DNA from: Nitrosomonadales bacterium
GTDB lineage: Bacteria; Pseudomonadota; Gammaproteobacteria; Burkholderiales; Sulfuricellaceae
Reading direction: 5' to 3'
NCBI GenBank assembly: GCA_003104895.1
Contig: PQAG01000082.1
Coordinates: 7,885 to 14,112 of the forward strand
Length of the DNA: 6,228 nt
How positions within the stretch are numbered: the stretch's first letter is position 1; each line of letters starts with the position of its first letter. A program made the position numbers and the translations under genes. Under the pieces are notes generated by a model. The model was given only the letters and a program-made list of their open reading frames with translations. It had not been told where the DNA came from and searched no databases. Positions 1 to 5,302 of the stretch are shown piece by piece.

Positions 1-93
1 CACGACCTGCTTGACCGGTTCTCCGACGTGATCGGCAAATTCTGGCTGGTAAAATCCAAGGCGTTGCACTTGGACAGCCTGCTGAAAGATTGA
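1..93 (+). CDS. gltB: Glutamate synthase large (alpha) subunit, C-terminal end only
   Basis: The first 30 codons of the window are an open frame entering from the left edge and ending in TGA at 91-93. The peptide includes the stretch FWLVKSKALHLDSLLKD, which resembles the extreme C-terminus of the GltB subunit (family pattern FWLVKPKA). GltB carries the glutaminase and FMN/Fe-S synthase domains that make two glutamates from glutamine and 2-oxoglutarate. None of those domains lies in this window, so the call rests on the short tail and on gltD following immediately. The two genes are separated by 1 to 13 bases depending on the gltD start chosen, which implies co-transcription and possibly translational coupling. 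Confidence 0.85.
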   Translation, partial: HDLLDRFSDVIGKFWLVKSKALHLDSLLKD

Positions 94-106
94 AATGGGA
101 AAGAAA

Positions 107-1504
107 ATGGCTGACGACGTATTCCAGTTCATCAACATCGCGCGCCGCGACGGCGACAAGAAGGCCGCCGATGCGCGCATCAAGGAATTCCGCGAAATCT
201 ACGCGCCCTTCGGGGCCGAGCAGGCCCAGGAGCAGGCCGGACGCTGCCTGGCGTGCGGCAATCCCTACTGCGAATGGAAGTGCCCGGTGCACAACTACAT
301 CCCCAACTGGCTCAAGCTGGTGAAGGAAGGCAACCTGTTCGAAGCGGCGGAGCTGTCGCACAAGACCAACTCCCTGCCCGAGATCTGCGGCCGCGTGTGC
401 CCGCAGGACCGGCTGTGCGAAGGCGCCTGCACCCTGGCGACCGATTTCGGCGCCGTCACCATCGGCCAGGTGGAAAAGTACATCAGCGACGAGGCCTTCA
501 AGGCCGGCTGGCGCCCCGACATGAGCCAGGTCGTGCCGACCGGCAAAAAAGCCGCCGTGATCGGCGCCGGTCCGGCGGGTCTGGCCTGCGCCGACGTGCT
601 GGTGCGCCACGGCGTGACCCCGGTGGTGTTCGACCGCAACGAGGAAATCGGGGGGCTGCTCACTTTCGGCATCCCCGAATTCAAGCTGGAAAAGGAAATC
701 GTCAGGCGCCGCCGCGAGATCCTTGAAGGGATGGGGGTGGTATTCCGCCTTTCCACCGAAGTCGGAAAGGATATACCGTTCCAGCAACTGCTGGACGAAT
801 TTGATGCCGTTTTCATGGGGATGGGCACCTATAGCTACATGAAGGGCGGCTTCCCTGGAGAAGATCTGCCCGGCGTGCTGGAAGCCCTGCCGTTCCTGAT
901 TTCCAACGTGCGCCACTGTCTCGGCCTGCCGGGCGATTTCATCTCCATGCACGGCAAGCGCGTGGTGGTTCTCGGCGGCGGCGATACCGCCATGGACTGC
1001 AACCGCACCTCGATCCGCCAGGGCGCGGCTTCCGTCATCTGTGCCTACCGCCGTGACGAAGCCAACATGCCCGGCTCCAAGAAAGAAGTGGCCAATGCCA
1101 GGGAAGAAGGCGTGCAATTCCTGTGGAACCGCCAGCCAGTGGAAGTGGTCGGCAACGGCAAGGTCGAGGGCGTGAAGCTGGTGACCACCCAGCTCGGCGC
1201 CCCCGATGCGCGCGGCCGCCGCACCCCGGAAGTGATTCCGGGCAGCGAGGAAATCATCCCCTGCGACCACGTCATCGTCGCCTTTGGCTTCCGCCCCAGC
1301 CCGCAGCCCTGGTTTGCCGAATTTGGCATCAACACCGACCAGTCCGGCCGCGTGGTAGCGAGCGGCAGCCAGCACGCCTTCCAGACCGGCAATCCGAAAG
1401 TGTTCGCCGGCGGCGACATGGTGCGCGGCTCCGACCTGGTGGTAACGGCCGTCAACGAAGGCCGCCTGGCTGCAAAAGGCATCCTGGAGTATCTGGGCGT
1501 TTGA
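107..1504 (+). CDS. gltD: Glutamate synthase small (beta) subunit, NADPH-dependent
   Basis: GltD takes electrons from NADPH through FAD and Fe-S centres and passes them to GltB for glutamate synthesis in the cytoplasm (GS-GOGAT ammonia assimilation). Counting from the ATG at 107 (465 aa), two cysteine clusters lie near the N-terminus: C47, C50, C55, C59 (CLACGNPYCEWKC) and C94, C98, C104, C108. An FAD-type Rossmann motif GAGPAG is at about 153-158, a second dinucleotide (NADPH) motif GGGDTA at about 290-295, and the C-terminal FAD motif AGGD at about 434-437. Length and sequence fit the E. coli/Pseudomonas-type GltD (about 470 aa). Start choice: ATG 107 gives MADDVFQF, like the E. coli N-terminus, and has GGGA at 97-100 at good spacing. 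An in-frame ATG at 95 adds MGKK but has only a weak ribosome binding site, and its length would suit Pseudomonas-type proteins, so it remains possible. No key residue is missing. Confidence 0.97.
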   Translation: MADDVFQFINIARRDGDKKAADARIKEFREIYAPFGAEQAQEQAGRCLACGNPYCEWKCPVHNYIPNWLKLVKEGNLFEAAELSHKTNSLPEICGRVCPQDRLCEGACTLATDFGAVTIGQVEKYISDEAFKAGWRPDMSQVVPTGKKAAVIGAGPAGLACADVLVRHGVTPVVFDRNEEIGGLLTFGIPEFKLEKEIVRRRREILEGMGVVFRLSTEVGKDIPFQQLLDEFDAVFMGMGTYSYMKGGFPGEDLPGVLEALPFLISNVRHCLGLPGDFISMHGKRVVVLGGGDTAMDCNRTSIRQGAASVICAYRRDEANMPGSKKEVANAREEGVQFLWNRQPVEVVGNGKVEGVKLVTTQLGAPDARGRRTPEVIPGSEEIIPCDHVIVAFGFRPSPQPWFAEFGINTDQSGRVVASGSQHAFQTGNPKVFAGGDMVRGSDLVVTAVNEGRLAAKGILEYLGV

Positions 1505-1510
1505 ACATTA

Positions 1511-1577
1511 ACCACGGGGCACATGGGGCGCACGGGGAAACCCGTTCAAGCCCCGTGTCTCCCGTGCTCACCGTGGT
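1511..1577 (+). repeat. Imperfect palindrome built from 9-base units, upstream of hemE
   Basis: The left arm (1511-1537) has CACGGGG, CATGGGG and CACGGGG starting at 1513, 1522 and 1531, exactly 9 bases apart. The right arm (1551-1577) has CCCCGTG, TCCCGTG and CACCGTG starting at 1551, 1560 and 1569, the same period on the opposite strand. The 27-base arms pair with roughly seven mismatches around a 13-base loop, and both outer and inner ends are solid (ACCACGG with CCGTGGT; CACGGGG with CCCCGTG). It fills almost the whole gltD-hemE gap. The pattern resembles dispersed intergenic palindromes of the CACAGAGG/CACGGGG kind that I recall from many proteobacteria; that identity is inference. The right arm ends at 1577, inside the likely hemE ribosome binding site GGTGA (1575-1579), so folding could mask it. 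Confidence 0.75.
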
Positions 1578-1586
1578 GAAAAAACA

Positions 1587-2651
1587 ATGACCAAACTGAA
1601 AAACGACACTTTCCTGCGCGCCCTGCTGCGCCAGCCCACCGAATACACCCCGATCTGGATGATGCGCCAGGCGGGCCGCTATCTTCCCGAATACAACAAG
1701 ACGCGGGAACGTGCCGGGGATTTCCTGTCGCTGTGCAAGAGTCCCGACCTGGCTACCGAGGTGACACTGCAGCCCTTGGCGCGCTTCCCGCTCGATGCCG
1801 CGATTCTTTTTTCCGACATTCTCACCGTGCCGGACGCCATGGGCCTGGGCCTGTATTTTTCCCAGGGAGAAGGGCCGAAATTCGAACGTCCGCTGCGCAA
1901 CGAATGGGAAATCCGCGATCTCGGCGTGCCCGACCCCAATGTCCACCTGCGCTACGTAATGGATGCCGTCGCCCAGATCCGCTCGGCGCTGGATGGCTCG
2001 GTTCCATTGATCGGCTTCTCCGGCAGCCCCTGGACGCTGGCCTGCTACATGGTGGAAGGCGGCAGCAGCAGCGACTTCACGCTGATCAAGACCATGCTCT
2101 ACAGCCGGCCGGAACTGCTGCACCACATCCTCGACATCAACGCCCAGGCAGTCACCTCCTACCTCAACGCCCAGATCGAGGCCGGCGCCCAGGCAGTGAT
2201 GATTTTCGACTCCTGGGGCGGCGCGCTCAGCCACGCGGCCTACCACGAGTTTTCCCTGGCTTACATGGAGAAAATCGTCAGCGGACTGATCCGCGAAAAA
2301 GACGGCGCCAGAATTCCTGCCATCATATTCACCAAAGGCGGCGGACTATGGCTGGAAAACATCGCCGCCACGGGTTGCGATGCGATCGGCCTGGACTGGC
2401 CGGTCGATATCGGCGAAGCACGCCGCCGCGTGGGTGACAAGGTGGCGCTGCAGGGCAACCTCGACCCTGCCGTGCTGTTCTCCAATCCGGACGTCATCCG
2501 TGCCGAAACGGGCAGGATTCTGGCTTCCTACGGCAAGGGCTCAGGCCACGTATTCAACCTCGGCCACGGCATTTCCCAGTTCACCCCGCCCGACAACGCA
2601 GCCGCGCTGGTCGAAGCGGTGCATGAACTGAGCCGCCCATACCATAATTAG
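1587..2651 (+). CDS. hemE: Uroporphyrinogen III decarboxylase
   Basis: HemE removes four acetate carboxyl groups from uroporphyrinogen III to give coproporphyrinogen III, a cytoplasmic, cofactor-free step of haem synthesis. The 354-aa protein has the full family length (E. coli also 354). Seen directly: the signature MRQAGRYLPEY at residues 26-36, with the substrate-binding arginines R27 and R31; FSDILTVPDAMG with the catalytic aspartate D77; GFSGSPWTLACYMVEGG with the active-site tyrosine Y154; and FNLGHG with H327 near the C-terminus. The start gives MTKLKND, matching the E. coli N-terminus MTELKND, preceded by GGTGA seven bases upstream. It lies 82 bases after gltD on the same strand. I see no convincing promoter in that gap, so read-through from gltBD is possible although the palindrome lies between them. 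Confidence 0.98.
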   Translation: MTKLKNDTFLRALLRQPTEYTPIWMMRQAGRYLPEYNKTRERAGDFLSLCKSPDLATEVTLQPLARFPLDAAILFSDILTVPDAMGLGLYFSQGEGPKFERPLRNEWEIRDLGVPDPNVHLRYVMDAVAQIRSALDGSVPLIGFSGSPWTLACYMVEGGSSSDFTLIKTMLYSRPELLHHILDINAQAVTSYLNAQIEAGAQAVMIFDSWGGALSHAAYHEFSLAYMEKIVSGLIREKDGARIPAIIFTKGGGLWLENIAATGCDAIGLDWPVDIGEARRRVGDKVALQGNLDPAVLFSNPDVIRAETGRILASYGKGSGHVFNLGHGISQFTPPDNAAALVEAVHELSRPYHN

Positions 2652-2657
2652 GCTGGC

Positions 2658-2695
2658 TCCGGGCTGAATATGCGATGATTTATGCACAGCCCGGA
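2658..2695 (+). terminator. Stem-loop just after hemE, possible terminator without a U-tract
   Basis: TCCGGGCTG (2658-2666) and CAGCCCGGA (2687-2695) form a perfect 9-bp GC-rich stem with a 20-base loop, beginning 6 bases after the hemE stop. The position suits a transcript end, but the stem is followed by AAAAG and not a run of T, and the loop is long for an intrinsic terminator. It could instead stabilise the hemE mRNA 3' end. Its right arm overlaps the DnaA box at 2680-2688. Confidence 0.3.
2680..2688 (+). promoter_or_regulatory. DnaA box (TTATGCACA)
   Basis: TTATGCACA is an exact match to the relaxed DnaA box consensus TTWTNCACA. It lies 28 bases after the hemE stop, at the loop/right-arm junction of the stem-loop at 2658-2695, and about 40 bases before the AT-rich segment. 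DnaA binding here is inferred from the motif alone; a single 9-mer can occur by chance, so the case depends on the second exact box 177 bases downstream. Confidence 0.5.
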
Positions 2696-2738
2696 AAAAG
2701 TTCCCCGCGTCAATAGGGAAATCCCCCGATTTTTGATA

Positions 2739-2778
2739 ATTGATCATAACATATTGTTTCGTATCATATTATGACAAT
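2739..2778. repeat. AT-rich bulged inverted repeat
   Basis: The right arm (2766-2778, ATATTATGACAAT) pairs with the left arm (2739-2754 region, reading ATTG-a-TCATAA-c-ATAT) apart from two single-base bulges on the left. The spacer is about 11 bases. The segment 2729-2778 has 10 G/C in 50 bases, far below its surroundings. It contains a GATC at 2742-2745 and overlaps the promoter-like hexamers. It could be an operator for a dimeric regulator, an easily melted element, or a hairpin; the sequence does not decide between these. Confidence 0.5.
2740..2767 (+). promoter_or_regulatory. Candidate sigma-70 promoter for priA
   Basis: TTGATC (2740-2745) and TATCAT (2762-2767), 16 bases apart, are the best -35/-10 pair I find upstream of priA. 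Transcription would start near 2774, leaving a leader of about 190 bases that includes the DnaA-box inverted repeat. Because of the surrounding palindrome, the opposite strand also carries a pair (TTGTCA, 18 bases, TATGTT) that would point toward hemE. AT-rich sequence gives such matches easily. Confidence 0.35.
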
Positions 2779-2844
2779 CGCCCGGGGACTGTGCCAAAGC
2801 AAAATATCCTTACCTGCCAAGCAATTATTCCACCTGGCAGCACA

Positions 2845-2879
2845 TTGCCCACAGAGTTATCCACAGAATCTGTGGGCAA
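2845..2879 (+). promoter_or_regulatory. DnaA box TTATCCACA in the loop of a perfect 11-bp inverted repeat
   Basis: TTGCCCACAGA (2845-2855) and TCTGTGGGCAA (2869-2879) are perfect reverse complements around a 13-base loop. The loop contains TTATCCACA (2857-2865), identical to the high-affinity E. coli DnaA box. The arms are themselves DnaA-box-like: TTGCCCACA on each strand, two mismatches from TTWTNCACA. CCCACAGA and TCCACAGA start 12 bases apart in direct orientation, followed by TCTGTGGG inverted, so three related sites are packed on nearby helical turns. It lies 85 to 119 bases before the priA start. DnaA or another regulator binding here is inferred from motif identity. Confidence 0.65.
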
Positions 2880-2963
2880 CTTAAAAAGCCTACTGACTAC
2901 AGCAAGTTACTACGGAGTAAGTAGATTCGACTTGAGATGTTTGCCCCAAATTAGGGTCTGTGC

Positions 2964-5156
2964 ATGACCCAAATACTTAAGATCGCGCTCGACGTTCCCC
3001 TCGACACCCTGTTTGACTACCGGGCGGAAGGGATAGGCGCTGAGGATGCCGGCCGGCGGGTGCTGGTGACCTTCGGGCGCAGAAAAATGGTCGGCCTGAT
3101 TGTTGCCCTGGCCAGCCACTCCGAGCTGCCGGCGGCAAACATCAAGCCGGTATTGAAGGTCTTCCGGGATACCCCGGCGCTCTCGCCGGATATCCTCAGG
3201 CTGCTGCAGTTCTGCGCCGATTATTACCATCACCCGCTGGGCGAAGTGATTTTCACCGCCCTGCCGCAGCGCCTGCGCTCCGATCAGACAACCGCGCTTC
3301 CCTGCCAGACCGGCTACGCGCTGAACGAAAGCGCGCCACGGCCGGACGATCTGCCCGCGCGGGCCATCGTGAAGCGCAAGCTGCTGGCGCAGCTGGCCCA
3401 GGCCTCGTTCACGGCGCGCGAAACCCTGCTTGCCCTCTCGCCCAGCGCGGGCAAACAGATAAAGGAAATGCTCGCGGCGGGCTGGATTCAAGAGCAGCAG
3501 GAAACCCGCCCCACGCCTGTTCAAGGCGCATCAGGCACACCCCCGCAACTGCCCGTGCTCAACCCGGAACAGGCCGCCGTGATTGACAGCTTCGCATCCG
3601 CTCCGGCGGGTTTCTCGGCCTCTTTGCTGCTGGGCATCACCGGCAGCGGCAAGACCGAGGTGTATCTGCGCCTGACCGCAAGCCAACTGGAGCAGGGCCG
3701 GCAGGTGCTGGTGCTGGTGCCGGAGATCAATCTCACGCCGCAACTGGAAGCCCGCTTCCAGCGCCGCTTCCCCGGCGTGCCCGTGGTCAGCCTCCACAGC
3801 AGCCTCAACGACGGGGAGCGCCTGCACCACTGGCTGCTGGCCCAGTCCGGACAGGCCCGCATCGTCCTGGGAACGCGCCTGTCGGTGTTTACCCCCATGC
3901 CGGAGCTGGGGCTCATCATCGTGGACGAGGAGCACGACAGCTCGTTCAAGCAGCAGGACGGGCTGCGCTATGGCGCGCGCGACATGGCGGTGGCGCGCGC
4001 CAAGCAGCGCAACATTCCCATTCTGCTGGGCTCCGCCACGCCCGCGCTGGAAAGCTACCATAACGCCCTGGAAGGACGTTACCGCCTGCTGCGCCTGACC
4101 CGCCGCGCAGCCGAGGAGGCGCAGCTGCCCGCCATCCGTTGCGTGGACATGCGCAGCGAAAAACCGCTGGACGGCCTGTCGGCCGCGCTGCTTCAGGCGC
4201 TGGCCGGGAACCTGGAACACGGCCGCCAGAGCCTGGTGTTCATCAACCGGCGCGGCTACGCCCCGGTGCTGATGTGCAACCAGTGCGGCTGGCTGGCCCC
4301 CTGTCCGCGCTGCGCCAGCCGGCTGGTGGTGCACCTGCGCGAGCGGCGCCTGCGCTGCCACCACTGCGGCCACGAGGAACGCATGCCGCGCGCCTGCCCT
4401 GGCTGCGGCAACCTGGACCTGGCTCCGCTGGGCCAGGGCACGCAGCGCCTGGAAGACGCCCTGGCGCAGCATTTCCCATCTGCCCGCATCCTGCGCATCG
4501 ACCGCGACAGCACGCGGCGCAAGCACGCCTTGAGGGAGATGCTGCAGGAAGTGCACGAGGAGCGCGTGGACATCCTGGTCGGCACCCAGATCCTCGCCAA
4601 GGGCCACGATTTCAAGCGCCTCACCCTGGTGGGCGCGCTCAATGTGGACGGTGCGCTGTACAGCGCCGATTTCCGCGCCGCCGAGCGCCTCTTCGCCCAG
4701 CTGATGCAGGTCGCCGGGCGCGCCGGGCGCGCCGCCGAGCCTGGCACGGTGCTGATCCAGACCCAGTTCCCCGGCCACCCCCTGTTCGAGGCCCTGCGCC
4801 ATCAGGATTACGAGGCCTTCGCCGCCACGCAGCTGGCGGAACGCAAGCTGGCGGGCTTCCCGCCCTTCTGCCACCAGGCCCTGCTGCGCGCAGAGGCGAC
4901 GCATCTGGAAACGGCGCTGGCATTCCTGCGCCAGGCAAGAAAACTGGCCGCACCCATTTCCGGCCCGGTCACCCTTTACGACCCCGTCCCCGCCCCCATG
5001 GCCCGCCTCGCCGGGCGCGAACGCGCACAGCTGCTGGTGCAGGCGGATTCGCGCCGCGCCCTGCAGCCCTTCCTGCATCACTGGAACGCGGAACTGACGG
5101 AACTCAAGGCGCGCCAGGTGCGCTGGTCACTTGATGTCGATCCGCTCGATTTCTAG
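2964..5156 (+). CDS. priA: Primosomal protein N', replication restart 3'-5' DNA helicase
   Basis: PriA recognises stalled forks and D-loops and starts primosome assembly (with PriB/PriC, DnaT and DnaC or their equivalents) so that DnaB can be reloaded. The 730-aa length matches E. coli (732). Domains in order: the 3'-DNA-binding domain at the N-terminus, a winged-helix region around 110-180, Walker A GITGSGKT at 224-231, DEEH box at 321-324, motif III GSATP at 356-360, and a zinc-binding insertion with C438, C441, C447, C450, C465, C468, C478, C481. The latter sit two residues from the corresponding E. coli cysteines. GTQILAKGHDF starts at 540 and motif VI QVAGRAGR is at 582-589. ATG 2964 has AGGG at 2953-2956, and MTQILKIALDVPLDTLFDY fits the family start. 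It stands alone between two gaps, so it probably has its own promoter. All helicase and zinc residues are present. Confidence 0.98.
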   Translation: MTQILKIALDVPLDTLFDYRAEGIGAEDAGRRVLVTFGRRKMVGLIVALASHSELPAANIKPVLKVFRDTPALSPDILRLLQFCADYYHHPLGEVIFTALPQRLRSDQTTALPCQTGYALNESAPRPDDLPARAIVKRKLLAQLAQASFTARETLLALSPSAGKQIKEMLAAGWIQEQQETRPTPVQGASGTPPQLPVLNPEQAAVIDSFASAPAGFSASLLLGITGSGKTEVYLRLTASQLEQGRQVLVLVPEINLTPQLEARFQRRFPGVPVVSLHSSLNDGERLHHWLLAQSGQARIVLGTRLSVFTPMPELGLIIVDEEHDSSFKQQDGLRYGARDMAVARAKQRNIPILLGSATPALESYHNALEGRYRLLRLTRRAAEEAQLPAIRCVDMRSEKPLDGLSAALLQALAGNLEHGRQSLVFINRRGYAPVLMCNQCGWLAPCPRCASRLVVHLRERRLRCHHCGHEERMPRACPGCGNLDLAPLGQGTQRLEDALAQHFPSARILRIDRDSTRRKHALREMLQEVHEERVDILVGTQILAKGHDFKRLTLVGALNVDGALYSADFRAAERLFAQLMQVAGRAGRAAEPGTVLIQTQFPGHPLFEALRHQDYEAFAATQLAERKLAGFPPFCHQALLRAEATHLETALAFLRQARKLAAPISGPVTLYDPVPAPMARLAGRERAQLLVQADSRRALQPFLHHWNAELTELKARQVRWSLDVDPLDF

Positions 5157-5193
5157 CCGCTGCTCTTAACTTCAAACTCGCGCAGCGAGCCTG

Positions 5194-5235
5194 CGCCCCT
5201 CTCGCCCGCTTGCGGGAGAGAGTCAGGAGAGAGGG
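5194..5235. repeat. REP-like GC-rich hairpin repeat after priA
   Basis: CTCTCGCCCGC (5199-5209) faces GCGGGAGAGAG (5212-5222) across TT, giving an 11-position stem with one G/A mismatch, effectively closed by a CTTG tetraloop. CCCTCTC (5197-5203) can alternatively pair with GAGAGGG (5229-5235), so two folds compete. The sequence resembles the widespread proteobacterial intergenic palindrome with core CCCGCTTGCGGGAGAG; that family assignment is from memory. It begins 38 bases after the priA stop. No T-run follows, so it is better read as a dispersed REP-type element or mRNA-end stabiliser than as an intrinsic terminator. Confidence 0.6.
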
Positions 5236-5236
5236 A

Positions 5237-5287
5237 AACGGGCATGACAAGATCAAAAACTGGGGTAGCTTATTCGCCATGCCCGTT
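5237..5287. repeat. Perfect 10-bp inverted repeat between priA and argS
   Basis: AACGGGCATG (5237-5246) and CATGCCCGTT (5278-5287) are exact reverse complements separated by 31 bases. The pair lies directly after the REP-like hairpin and just upstream of argS. The role is unknown: it could be the border of a small repeat element, an operator, or a leader/terminator stem. No T-tract follows the right arm. Confidence 0.45.
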
Positions 5288-5302
5288 AGAAAGCTTTAGA
5301 AT
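5273..5302 (+). promoter_or_regulatory. Weak candidate promoter for argS
   Basis: TAGAAT (5297-5302) is one base from the -10 consensus, with a poor -35, TTCGCC (5273-5278), 18 bases upstream. If used, transcription would begin near 5309, downstream of the ATG at 5303. That would force use of the TTG at 5336. Support is only the -10 match and the position. Confidence 0.2.

Larger units (their letters stand above)
2652..2963. other. hemE-priA intergenic region with DnaA boxes and an AT-rich core (origin-like or DnaA-regulated)
   Basis: No credible gene lies in these 312 bases. In order they hold: a 9-bp stem-loop (2658-2695), an exact DnaA box match (2680-2688), a segment of about 80% AT (2729-2778) with a bulged inverted repeat and a promoter-like pair, a weak reverse-strand box TTTGGCACA (2790-2798), an exact DnaA box inside a perfect 11-bp inverted repeat (2845-2879), and a one-mismatch reverse-strand box TCATGCACA (2959-2967) across the priA start. 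Boxes flanking an AT-rich stretch recall replication origins. Against a full origin are the small number of strict boxes, genes running the same way on both sides, and the usual siting of betaproteobacterial oriC beside dnaA. DnaA control of priA is the simpler reading. The function is inferred. Confidence 0.45.

Noticed and set aside
1452..2246. 264-codon minus-strand frame across the gltD end and hemE
   Set aside because: It crosses two genes and an intergenic palindrome, with no recognisable domain; hemE conservation explains the open frame.
2733..2753. Possible Fur or FNR site (GATAAT-tGATCAT; TTGAT start)
   Set aside because: The Fur-like hexamers are out of phase by one base, and the FNR second half ATCAA is absent at the required spacing.
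2907..2920. Small inverted repeat TTACT-ACGG-AGTAA before priA
   Set aside because: A 5-bp stem is too short to separate from chance, and it does not overlap the ribosome binding site.
2652..2963. Full chromosomal origin of replication
   Set aside because: Only two strict DnaA boxes are present, flanking genes run in the same direction, and dnaA is not adjacent. I kept it only as an origin-like hypothesis.
2740..2967. 75-codon + strand frame in the hemE-priA gap
   Set aside because: It begins in AT-rich sequence without a ribosome binding site, runs through the DnaA-box inverted repeat, and overlaps the priA start. The peptide shows no domain or signal.
3531..5081. 516-codon open frame on the minus strand inside priA
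   Set aside because: It is antisense to a fully conserved helicase gene. Long antisense frames are expected in GC-rich coding DNA, and its product is Ala/Gln/His-rich with no recognisable domain.
4139..5134. 331-codon + strand frame overlapping priA in another phase
   Set aside because: Its composition is Arg/Pro/Gly/Ala-rich, typical of an off-frame reading of GC-rich DNA, and priA occupies the same bases with all its motifs.
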